Shown: in pieces, positions 7,459-15,111 of the stretch
Position numbering within the stretch: position 1 is the first letter of the stretch
How the letters are laid out: the number at the start of each line of letters is the position of its first letter
NCBI GenBank assembly: GCA_002400675.1
Contig: NVQY01000007.1
Coordinates: 3,651-23,590 of the forward strand
DNA from: Paracoccaceae bacterium
Lineage (GTDB): Bacteria > Pseudomonadota > Alphaproteobacteria > Rhodobacterales > Rhodobacteraceae
Length of the DNA stretch: 19,940 nt
Direction of reading: 5' to 3'
Translations under genes and position numbers: made by a program
The notes under the pieces: generated by a model
Databases searched by the model: none
What the model saw: the letters and a program-made list of their open reading frames with translations, nothing else
What the model was told of the DNA's origin: nothing

Positions 7459-8910
7459 ATGCAAACCCTCGCACTGTTGATTGGAGGCGAAGATACAGCG
7501 GCCTCGGACGGCCAGACGTTCAGTCGCAACAACCCGATGACGGGAGAGGTCGCGACCATCGCGGCTGCGGCCACCACGGACGATGCCATCCGCGCGGTTG
7601 ATGCCGCCGCCGCCGCTTTCCCGCAGTGGTCGCAGACCGGCCCTGGCGAGCGGCGGGCGAAACTGATGGCCGCCGCGGACGCGCTTGAGGCCCGCAGCGA
7701 CGACATCACCGCCGCCATGGCTGATGAGACCGGCGCCACGGCCGCTTGGGCGGGGTTCAACATCATGCTTGGCACCGGCATTCTGCGCGAAGCGGCGGCG
7801 CTGACGACGATGATCCGGGGCGAAATCATTCCGTCGAACCGCCCCGGCAGTCTGGCCATGGGCATGCGCCAGCCCGCCGGCGTGGTTCTGGCGATCGCCC
7901 CCTGGAATGCCCCGATCATCCTTGGAGTGCGCGCCGTTGCAACGCCGCTGGCCTGCGGCAACACGGTGGTCATGAAAACCTCGGAAATCTGCCCGCGCAC
8001 GCACCGCCTGATCATCGAAGCGTTTCAGGATGCCGGATTTCCCAACGGTGTCATCAACGCCGTGTCCAACGCCCCCAAGGACGCCGCCGACATCGTGCGC
8101 AAGATGATCGAGCATCCGGCAGTTCGGCGCGTCAACTTTACCGGCTCGACCCGTGTGGGCAAGGTCATCGGCGAGGTTGCCGGGCGCAACCTTAAGCCCG
8201 CCGTGCTGGAACTGGGCGGCAAGGCCCCGATGATCATTCTTGAGGACGCGGATATTGACGCTTCGGTCGCGGCGGCGGCGTTTGGGGCCTACATGAATCA
8301 GGGTCAGATATGCATGTCGACAGAGCGCCTGATCGTGCACGAAAGCATCGCCGACGTGTTTGCTGCAAAAATGGCGGAAAAGGTGAAGGCGCTGACAGTG
8401 GGCGATCCGCGCGCGGGCAAGACGCCGCTTGGCTGCGTGATAGATCAGGGGGCCGCCGAGCGGGTAGAGAGCCTTGTGCGCGACGCTGTTGACAAGGGGG
8501 CCACGCTTTTGGCGGGGGGTGGTCGGGTCGGCACGCTGGTCGAGGCAACCCTGTTGGATGGGGTCACGCCGTCTATGCGGATATACAAAGAAGAAAGCTT
8601 TGGCCCGACCGCGTCGATCGTGCGGGTCAACAGCGAGGACGAAGCGGTGCGCATTGCAAACGATACCGAATACGGGCTGGCCGCCTGTGTCTTTAGCCGC
8701 GATGTCAGCCGGGCCATGCGCATCGCCAAGCGGATTGAATCCGGGATTTGCCACATCAATGGCCCGACCGTGCATGACGAGGCGCAAATGCCGTTCGGCG
8801 GTGTCAAGGAATCGGGCTATGGTCGGTTTGGCGGCATGGCCGGGGTGGCTGAATTCACCGATCTGCGCTGGATCACCATTCAGGATGGTGCCCCGCACTA
8901 TCCAATCTGA
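7459..8910 (+). CDS. NAD(P)-dependent aldehyde dehydrogenase, salicylaldehyde/vanillin dehydrogenase type
   Basis: This 483-residue aldehyde dehydrogenase oxidises an aldehyde to its carboxylic acid in the cytoplasm. The catalytic Cys285 is in NQGQIC, the general base Glu251 is in LELGGK, Asn150 is in APWNAP and the cofactor Lys173 is in VMKTSE. The C-terminal segment HDEAQMPFGGVKESGYGRFG is typical of the salicylaldehyde/vanillin/benzaldehyde dehydrogenase group, which hints at an aromatic or bulky aldehyde. The ATG at 7459 is preceded by GGGAG; an ATG ten codons upstream lacks a good site. It is the first gene of an operon with an SDR and a GMC oxidoreductase. Substrate range in this group is broad, so the aromatic reading is only an indication. 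Confidence 0.93.
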   Translation: MQTLALLIGGEDTAASDGQTFSRNNPMTGEVATIAAAATTDDAIRAVDAAAAAFPQWSQTGPGERRAKLMAAADALEARSDDITAAMADETGATAAWAGFNIMLGTGILREAAALTTMIRGEIIPSNRPGSLAMGMRQPAGVVLAIAPWNAPIILGVRAVATPLACGNTVVMKTSEICPRTHRLIIEAFQDAGFPNGVINAVSNAPKDAADIVRKMIEHPAVRRVNFTGSTRVGKVIGEVAGRNLKPAVLELGGKAPMIILEDADIDASVAAAAFGAYMNQGQICMSTERLIVHESIADVFAAKMAEKVKALTVGDPRAGKTPLGCVIDQGAAERVESLVRDAVDKGATLLAGGGRVGTLVEATLLDGVTPSMRIYKEESFGPTASIVRVNSEDEAVRIANDTEYGLAACVFSRDVSRAMRIAKRIESGICHINGPTVHDEAQMPFGGVKESGYGRFGGMAGVAEFTDLRWITIQDGAPHYPI

Positions 8911-8920
8911 GGGAATTGAA

Positions 8921-9706
8921 ATGGCAGATACGACAGACAAGACCGATATGACCCAAAAGGTCTGTTTGATCACCGGGGGCGCGGGCAGCTTGGGGCTGGC
9001 GTCTGCGCGGCTGTTAAGGGACAAGGGCGCGCGGTTGGCGTTGGTTGATCTGAGCCTTTCGGCGCTGAGGAACGCCGCAGAAGAGGCATTCGGCACGCTG
9101 CCCGACGACGTGCTGCTGATCAAGGCAGACGTGGGCCAAGAGGCGGACGCAAGACGGTATGTCGGTGAAACCGTCAAGCGGTTCGGAACTATTTCGACGC
9201 TGTTCAGCAACGCGGGGAACTTTGGTACCGTGGCCCCGATTGCAGATTACCCGATCGACGTTTTTGATCAGGTTTGCCGGGTGCATATCCGTGGCGCGTT
9301 TCTTGCCACCAAATACGCCGTGCCACATATGACCAAAGGCGGCAGCATCATCATCACCTCAAGCGTCGCGGGGTTGCGCGGCGATCCCGGAGTCTATGCG
9401 TACATTACCGCCAAGCACGCCCAGATCGGTTTGATGCGCTGTCTGGCGAAAGAACTGGCCCCGCGCGGCATCCGGGTGAACACCATCAACCCCGGACCAA
9501 TCGACAACAGTTTTCAGAAGAACGTCGAGGTGGGGCTGGGCGAGGAGATCGGCCGCGATGGCACCGAGTTCTTTGACGAGATCATTCCCATGGGTCGCCA
9601 CGGAACGCCCGAAGAAATCGCCCAATCGGTGCTGTATCTGGCGTCAGACCAAAGCAGCTTTACCACCGGGACGACATTTTGCGTTGACGGTGGCATGGGG
9701 ATTTGA
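8921..9706 (+). CDS. Short-chain dehydrogenase/reductase (SDR, NAD-dependent type)
   Basis: This complete classical SDR has 261 residues. The cofactor loop TGGAGSLG is at 18-25. Asp43 at the end of strand 2 favours NAD, and SNAG is at 96-99. The catalytic set is Ser148, Tyr161 and Lys165 (YITAK), and PGPI follows at 191-194. The C-terminal end VDGGMGI is typical. The ATG at 8921 is ten bases after the aldehyde dehydrogenase stop with GAGGGAA before it, so the two are cotranscribed. It probably oxidises a secondary alcohol or reduces a ketone made in the same pathway; the exact substrate cannot be told. The frame is open far upstream of 8921, but that part is a shadow of the aldehyde dehydrogenase gene. 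Confidence 0.92.
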   Translation: MADTTDKTDMTQKVCLITGGAGSLGLASARLLRDKGARLALVDLSLSALRNAAEEAFGTLPDDVLLIKADVGQEADARRYVGETVKRFGTISTLFSNAGNFGTVAPIADYPIDVFDQVCRVHIRGAFLATKYAVPHMTKGGSIIITSSVAGLRGDPGVYAYITAKHAQIGLMRCLAKELAPRGIRVNTINPGPIDNSFQKNVEVGLGEEIGRDGTEFFDEIIPMGRHGTPEEIAQSVLYLASDQSSFTTGTTFCVDGGMGI

Positions 9707-9767
9707 CCCGCGCCCCTGACCCTGATCCTGCCTCAAAGCATCGACAAGCAATGAAAGAGTACGCTAG

Positions 9768-11372
9768 ATGAGCCAGCCGGAATTCGACTATGTGGTCGTC
9801 GGTGGCGGCGCGGCGGGCTGCGTTCTGGCTGCGCGTCTGGCTGCGGACAGCGACTGTTCGGTCGCGCTGATCGAGCAGGGGCGAAAGGACACCAATCGCT
9901 GGATTCACATCCCTGCGACCTTTTTCAAGGTGCTTCAGTCGCGCGACGCCGAAGTCGTCATGTCCGAACCCGATCCAACGCTGGGTGGTCTGCCGTTTCC
10001 GGTGCCGCAGGGGCGGGTGCTGGGCGGTGGGTCTTCGGTTAACGCGATGATCTACATGCGCGGTCAGGCGCGCGATTATGACGATTGGCAAAACGTGCAT
10101 GGGTGCGCGGGATGGTCCTGGCGCGACGTGCTGCCGGTGTTTCGCCGTCAGGAAAAGAACCGCCGCATAGACAATGAATACCACGGCACCAAGGGGCGGC
10201 TTGTGGTTGGCGACCCGACAGCACCACATCCGGTTTCCAAGGCGCTGATCGAGGCCGCCCAAAGTGCGGGCGTGCCCGCCACGGAGGACTTCAACGGGGC
10301 AGAACAGGAAGGGGCAGGGTGGTATCAGGTCACCGCCGATCACGGCCAGCGCCAATCCGCCGCGCATTGTTTTCTCAGGCCGGAATTACCCCGCGAGAAC
10401 CTGAGTGTACTGACTGGTCTGTGCGCCGAGCGGATCCGCATCACCGGGCGTCGCGCCACCGCAATCGAGGCGCGGGGCCGGGATGGCACCCCCGTGGTCA
10501 TCACCGCGCGCAAGGAAATCATCCTGACGGCGGGCAGCTTTGAAAGCCCCAAACTTTTGCTTTTGTCCGGGATCGGCCCGGCTGACATCCTGACCCGGTT
10601 TGGTGTGGAATTGGTGCAGGACGCCCAAGAGGTTGGCGCGAATTATCAGGATCATGTGGGGGCGCCGGTCACCCGTCGGCTGATTGGCGCAAAGGGGTTG
10701 CACAAGGCCGACAAAGGGCTGGCTGCGCTTGGGCATGGGGTGATGTATCTGCTTGCGCGCAAGGGGTTGTTGGCGTCAAACCTGCTGGATGCCGGGGCCT
10801 GTGTCGACACCAATGAGGCCGGACGCCCGGATGTGCAGTTCAACTTTGCCCCCTTTGCGCCCGGCGCACCGGGGCACCCGCCCTTGGATTTCCACGCGCT
10901 TCAGGTGCATCCGATGACCATGCGGCCAAAATCCCGGGGCCGTCTGACGCTGGCCTCGTCCAACCCGGCGGACGGTATTCGTTTCAAAGCCAGTATGCTG
11001 GAGGATCAGAGCGATATTGACACACTGCGGCGCGGCGTCCGGCTGGCCGAGGAAATGCTCCTCCAGCCGGGGATTCGTGACATCGTCGGCGAAGCGGTCT
11101 GGCCCGGCCCGGATATTTTGACCGCAGTTGGCTCGGATGCTCTGGACGAGGCGATCCGCCGGCAGGCCCGCACGATCTTTCACCCTGCCGGAACCTGCCG
11201 AATGGGGCCGGACCGGCACGCGGTTGTGGACGCCAGGTTGCGCGTGAACGGCGTGGACAATCTGCGCGTCGCTGACTGTTCGATCATGCCGGCGTTGGTT
11301 TCGGGCAATACCAACGCACCAACAATGATGATTGCCGACCGCGCGGCAGATTTCATACTGGCTGACGGCTAG
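9768..11372 (+). CDS. GMC-family FAD alcohol oxidase/dehydrogenase (choline dehydrogenase-like)
   Basis: This 534-residue glucose-methanol-choline oxidoreductase oxidises a primary alcohol to an aldehyde using FAD. The dinucleotide motif GGGAAG is at 12-17 with Glu36 ending strand 2. GMC signature 1 surrounds GRVLGGGSSVNAMIYMRG (82-99), and signature 2 is GSFESPKLLLLSGIGP. The C-terminal active site has His472 (HPAGTCRMG) and Asn514 (GNTNAPT). No signal peptide is visible. It lies 61 bases after the SDR on the same strand, with AAAGAG before the ATG, and probably feeds the aldehyde dehydrogenase two genes upstream. Choline itself is not implied: the neighbouring aldehyde dehydrogenase is not of the betaine-aldehyde type. 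Confidence 0.92.
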   Translation: MSQPEFDYVVVGGGAAGCVLAARLAADSDCSVALIEQGRKDTNRWIHIPATFFKVLQSRDAEVVMSEPDPTLGGLPFPVPQGRVLGGGSSVNAMIYMRGQARDYDDWQNVHGCAGWSWRDVLPVFRRQEKNRRIDNEYHGTKGRLVVGDPTAPHPVSKALIEAAQSAGVPATEDFNGAEQEGAGWYQVTADHGQRQSAAHCFLRPELPRENLSVLTGLCAERIRITGRRATAIEARGRDGTPVVITARKEIILTAGSFESPKLLLLSGIGPADILTRFGVELVQDAQEVGANYQDHVGAPVTRRLIGAKGLHKADKGLAALGHGVMYLLARKGLLASNLLDAGACVDTNEAGRPDVQFNFAPFAPGAPGHPPLDFHALQVHPMTMRPKSRGRLTLASSNPADGIRFKASMLEDQSDIDTLRRGVRLAEEMLLQPGIRDIVGEAVWPGPDILTAVGSDALDEAIRRQARTIFHPAGTCRMGPDRHAVVDARLRVNGVDNLRVADCSIMPALVSGNTNAPTMMIADRAADFILADG

Positions 11373-11513
11373 CAAATGGTGTCTGTTCGATAGGCCCGGC
11401 CTGGCCGCTAAGAGGTCAATCGGGTAACTCTCGCACAAGACAAACATCTTCTTGACCTTAAGCTGAATTGAGATTTTAGAGTGGGGGTCCAACCTTTGAA
11501 AGGTCGTTGAATA

Positions 11514-12410
11514 GTGGAGTCCCTATGGGTGTTTGCCGCACTTGGCACGGCTACATGTTTTGCGGTTACTGGTTTGCTTGCCTACGATGCAGCCCGCGCT
11601 TTGGGGGTTATCGCCTTTAGTTTTGTTCGAATGGCGATCGCAGCAGTTGGTTTCGCGACATACACGATGATCACCGGTTTTGATGCAACGATGCAGGTTT
11701 CGGATATCGGATTGCTTGCCATATCTGGCATTCTGGGCGTGTTTCTTGCGGACACATTTCGGTACTCAGCGCTTGTACGTGTCGGCCCACAGCTGCAAAC
11801 GCTGCTGAATACGACAACTGCGCCGTTTGCGTTGCTTTTGGGCTTTGTGATCCTTGGTCAAGTGGTCAGCGGCATGTCGTTGGTAGGTGCCGGTGTCATT
11901 TTTGCGGGAATCCTGTTGGCGGTGGTGTCGCGCGATCCATCCGCACTTGGTCGCTTTTCCGGCGATAAGGATGGCACGGTTAGGGGGATGCTATTTGGCA
12001 TGGCATCGGCCCTTATGCAGGCGGGCAGTGTTCTGATTGCGGCACCTGTAATGCTGGCGGGCGCGGACCCGGTATCGGCCACTGCCGTTAGGTCGGCGGC
12101 AGGCGCAGGCAGTCTGTTGTTCCCGATCATCATGTCGCGCAAAAACCGGGAGAAAATCCGAACCATGACCCCTACGGTCGCCCGACAAGCCTTGCTGGTC
12201 GCTGTGATTGGTCCAGGTCTTGGAATGACTTTGCAGCTTTATGCCCTCGCCAACGGGCCGGTTGGTATTGTGTCCACCCTGTCCACCACAACACCTCTTA
12301 TCGTCTTGCCGCTGGTCTGGGTTGTCGGCAAATCCCGCCCCGGTTTGTTTTCATGGCTTGGGGCGCTTATCGGCGTGATTGGCGTTTGGCTGATCGTCAG
12401 CACGGCTTGA
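11514..12410 (+). CDS. EamA/DMT-superfamily permease
   Basis: This 298-residue integral membrane protein shows about ten hydrophobic segments in two homologous halves, as in the EamA drug/metabolite transporter family, which mostly exports small molecules. Residues 4-30 form the first segment. The second half ends with a typical helix pair containing LGALIGVIGVWLIV. The start is a GTG at 11514 preceded by AAAGG; no better start was found nearby. It is 141 bases after the GMC gene and may have its own weak promoter (TTGACC at 11452-11457, no good -10). By hand count bases 11581-11760 are about 51% G+C, below the 63% counted at 8221-8280 in the aldehyde dehydrogenase gene. The substrate is unknown. 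Confidence 0.85.
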   Translation: MESLWVFAALGTATCFAVTGLLAYDAARALGVIAFSFVRMAIAAVGFATYTMITGFDATMQVSDIGLLAISGILGVFLADTFRYSALVRVGPQLQTLLNTTTAPFALLLGFVILGQVVSGMSLVGAGVIFAGILLAVVSRDPSALGRFSGDKDGTVRGMLFGMASALMQAGSVLIAAPVMLAGADPVSATAVRSAAGAGSLLFPIIMSRKNREKIRTMTPTVARQALLVAVIGPGLGMTLQLYALANGPVGIVSTLSTTTPLIVLPLVWVVGKSRPGLFSWLGALIGVIGVWLIVSTA

Positions 12411-12517
12411 ATTCGTGGTAAACTGTTGCGCCGTTGTGGGCTTTGGTCAGGGCCTTTCGGGGGTGCCAGGAAAATGTCATACATGGTTCGGCAGGTCGGG
12501 CCGATAGGATGGAAAAC

Positions 12518-13990
12518 ATGAATAAACGCCCAAATATTCTGATGTTCATGACCGACAACCAGCCCGCCGAATTGTTGGGATGTTACGGCAATTCCGAGAT
12601 TTCGACGCCCCATATCGACGCCTTTGCCGGTGATGCGTTTCAGTTTGACAATGCGTTCTGCGTCAATGGGATGTGTTCGCCGTGCCGGGCTTCGGTGATG
12701 ACGGGGTTGATGCCGTCGCAGCATGGGATCCATACATGGATTGACGACCGGCTGCGCGATCGCTGGCCCGAAAACTGGAACGCGCTTGACGAATTTCGCA
12801 CGCTGCCGACGATCCTTGCGGATCACGGATACCGGACCGCGCTGATCGGGAAATACCATATGGGCGCGCCGGAGACCCCCCAAAACGGGTTTCAGCACTG
12901 GGTCACCAGCCCGCATGGTCACGTCACGGATTTCTGGAACGGCACCTATATCGAAAACGGCGAGACGCGCCATTACGACGGCCATAGCGTCGATTATTTC
13001 ACCGACAAAACCATTGAATACCTGGAGGCCATCAAGCCGGACGACCCGTTTTTTGCCTTCGTGCCCTACAACGCGCCATACGGTCATTGGCCAGCCCTGA
13101 AAGGGCGCGCGAAAAACCGGTTTCGCGACTTTTACGATGATGTGGACATGCATTCGATCCCGCGTGAAGGCATCCACGAAAACGCCATCGCAAGGTTCCT
13201 GCGCAAAGCTTCTGACAGTGGTGGTGGAATCGACCACATGTCCGAGTTGCTTATCCCCAATGATCTGGAAACATTGCGGAATTACTATTCCGAGATGAGC
13301 ATGGTCGACGATGGGGTCGGGCGGGTTCTGGCGGCCTTGAAACGTCTGAATATCTATGAGGATACGTTGATAATTTACACAACGGATCACGGGTTTTCGT
13401 TGGGCCACCACGGTATCTGGGGCCATTCGCAGGCGACGCTGCCCTCAAACGCGCATCGAGCGACGTTTTCCATTCCGCTGATATTTCGCCACGGGGATCG
13501 GATGCTGACCACCAAAACCCCCACGCTTGTCAGTCAGATCGACCTGTTCCCAACGCTGCTTGAACTGGCGGGTATCGCCCCGGATGGCCACAACGCCAAT
13601 TCCGCCGCCAAAAGCTTTGCCAAGGCGCTAAGGACCGGTGAGTTTGACAAAGAAGATGCGGTGTTCATGGAACAGGAGGAAACCCGCGCAATTCGCACGC
13701 CTAAGTGGTTGTATAAGCGCCGGTTTCAACTGGCACCCGCCCCGCCGTACCCGGATGAGTTGTATGATCTCAGCAATGACCCGCATGAAAAGGTCAATCT
13801 GGTCGCCGCGCCCGAATACGCAAAGATTGCCGACGAATTAGTCCAAAGGATCGACCGGTTTTTTGGCAATTACGCAGAGCCAAAGTATGACCTTTGGCAA
13901 GGCGGCATGGCGCAATCCAATTCCGACAAGCCGTGGCTTTGGAAACAGGCATGGGGCGAGGATTGGCACGCAAGTTTTCAGGGCGATTGA
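12518..13990 (+). CDS. Sulfatase, formylglycine (Cys) type, alkaline-phosphatase superfamily
   Basis: This 490-residue type I sulfatase hydrolyses a sulfate ester, or possibly a phosphonate/phosphate monoester. The maturation motif CSPCRASVMTG starts at Cys53, which would be oxidised to formylglycine. Metal ligands are Asp13 (TDNQ, where the second Asp is Asn14) and Asp290-His291 (TTDHG). Lys112 and His114 are in GKYHMG and His190 is in YGHWP. After the second metal motif the usual Lys of WGK is His303 (WGHSQ). No signal peptide is seen, so it should be cytoplasmic. ATG 12518 is preferred because AGGATGGA precedes it; ATG 12509 is the alternative. It converges on the amidohydrolase gene with 11 bases between stops. 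The superfamily is certain; the substrate is unknown. Confidence 0.9.
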   Translation: MNKRPNILMFMTDNQPAELLGCYGNSEISTPHIDAFAGDAFQFDNAFCVNGMCSPCRASVMTGLMPSQHGIHTWIDDRLRDRWPENWNALDEFRTLPTILADHGYRTALIGKYHMGAPETPQNGFQHWVTSPHGHVTDFWNGTYIENGETRHYDGHSVDYFTDKTIEYLEAIKPDDPFFAFVPYNAPYGHWPALKGRAKNRFRDFYDDVDMHSIPREGIHENAIARFLRKASDSGGGIDHMSELLIPNDLETLRNYYSEMSMVDDGVGRVLAALKRLNIYEDTLIIYTTDHGFSLGHHGIWGHSQATLPSNAHRATFSIPLIFRHGDRMLTTKTPTLVSQIDLFPTLLELAGIAPDGHNANSAAKSFAKALRTGEFDKEDAVFMEQEETRAIRTPKWLYKRRFQLAPAPPYPDELYDLSNDPHEKVNLVAAPEYAKIADELVQRIDRFFGNYAEPKYDLWQGGMAQSNSDKPWLWKQAWGEDWHASFQGD

Positions 13991-14001
13991 CCGCGCTCAG
14001 C

Positions 14002-15003
14002 TTAGCGCCATTTTGCCAATGCACGCGCGCCATTGTCATGCAGGATCGCCTGTCGGTCCGCGCCTGAAATGCGGGCATTTTGCACCGCTTCCAACTGCCA
14101 TTCGCTGCGATAGATCGGGTTGTCGGTGCCGAACAGGACATTCCCGGCCCCGAAACAGGCCACTGCTGCGGTAATCGCGATTGGTCCCATTGACGAACAA
14201 TCCACCTGAATGGGCGAATTCCGAACCCGCTCGGACGGCAATACCGGTTCATGCGTGCGCAACCGAGAGGTATAATCCATACGCTCTGTCACCATCGGCA
14301 ATGTGCCACCCATATTCGCCACATGCAGCGTAAACCCTTGATATTTATCGGTGAACCCACCCCACAACAGGGTCACCATCGCCGCTGCCACCTGATGCTG
14401 AATCTCTAGCTGTCGCCGTGCCATAATGCTGTCGGGATACCGGTTGGTGCCCTCGGCGTCGGTCGCGGCGGCCTCGTCTGCGCGCCGGCCCGGGTGCAGG
14501 AACAAATGCCCGCCCTCGCGTTCAGCCATCTCCAAAAGCGGGGCAATCGCCGCCACGCCGTCAATCGATTGGAAGTAGTTGATCGGCACGATTGCCCCGA
14601 TCAGCCCCAGTTCGCGCCGCGTGCGCCGGTATTCCTGTGCGGCCAACTGCACGTCATCGAACGGCAGCGCGGCCAAGCCTGCGAACCTGTCGGGGTTTTC
14701 TGCCGCCGCCGCAGCCGTCGCGTCGTTGAAAATGCGCAGCAATGGTAACGCTTCGGCGGCGGGGCGGCTATCGAGTCCGAACAGACAGGGCAGGGACAAT
14801 ACTTGCGTCCGAATGCGTTGTGCATCCATGAACCTAAGGCGCGCCGTGAGGTCGCTAAAGATGTCATCATAGGGCAGGCCACCCACGGGCATATGAAACT
14901 GCTCGCCCGTGTCACTCATGGCGATACGCGGGGGGATCGCGCGTTTTCGCAGGGCATTGGCCAACGCATCGGGCAGCCAATGGGCGTGAAAATCTACTGT
15001 CAT
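14002..15003 (-). CDS. Amidohydrolase-family metal enzyme, ACMSD-like decarboxylase (Amidohydro_2)
   Basis: This 333-residue TIM-barrel metalloenzyme matches aminocarboxymuconate-semialdehyde decarboxylase (ACMSD) and related nonhydrolytic decarboxylases. Its metal-ligand set is His6 and His8 (FHAH), His170 (LFLHPG), His227 (LHVANMGG) and Asp294 (FGTDNP), at nearly the positions known for bacterial ACMSD. Such enzymes remove CO2 from aromatic or muconic acids in tryptophan, nitrobenzoate or resorcylate breakdown; others in the family hydrolyse. The start ATG at 15003 was chosen because the HxH strand must be at the N-terminus; the frame is open to 15063. The gene follows the DadA-like gene by 108 bases on the same strand and may be cotranscribed. 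Confidence 0.87.
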   Translation of the reverse strand: MTVDFHAHWLPDALANALRKRAIPPRIAMSDTGEQFHMPVGGLPYDDIFSDLTARLRFMDAQRIRTQVLSLPCLFGLDSRPAAEALPLLRIFNDATAAAAAENPDRFAGLAALPFDDVQLAAQEYRRTRRELGLIGAIVPINYFQSIDGVAAIAPLLEMAEREGGHLFLHPGRRADEAAATDAEGTNRYPDSIMARRQLEIQHQVAAAMVTLLWGGFTDKYQGFTLHVANMGGTLPMVTERMDYTSRLRTHEPVLPSERVRNSPIQVDCSSMGPIAITAAVACFGAGNVLFGTDNPIYRSEWQLEAVQNARISGADRQAILHDNGARALAKWR

Positions 15004-15111
15004 GTCAGGACCCCGGTGCAGGATCAATGGGTCCCGATCCTTGTATATACGCCAATTTCCCACCTCTGTTTTCCGGCAATGTTGCTGCGCCGGTTTTCTG
15101 ATTGCGGACCC

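Noticed and set aside
7441..9210. A 589-codon open frame on the minus strand opposite the aldehyde dehydrogenase and SDR genes
   Set aside because: It lies wholly opposite genes with intact catalytic motifs, has no recognisable domain and is rich in His/Arg/Gly, as expected from antisense reading of GC-rich codons.
12239..13426. A 395-codon minus-strand frame opposite the permease end and sulfatase
   Set aside because: It is antisense to the sulfatase motifs, spans two genes and shows no domain.
13993..14008. 5-bp hairpin between the convergent sulfatase and amidohydrolase stops as a bidirectional terminator
   Set aside because: The stem is too short and overlaps the amidohydrolase stop codon; a weak T run is present on one side only.
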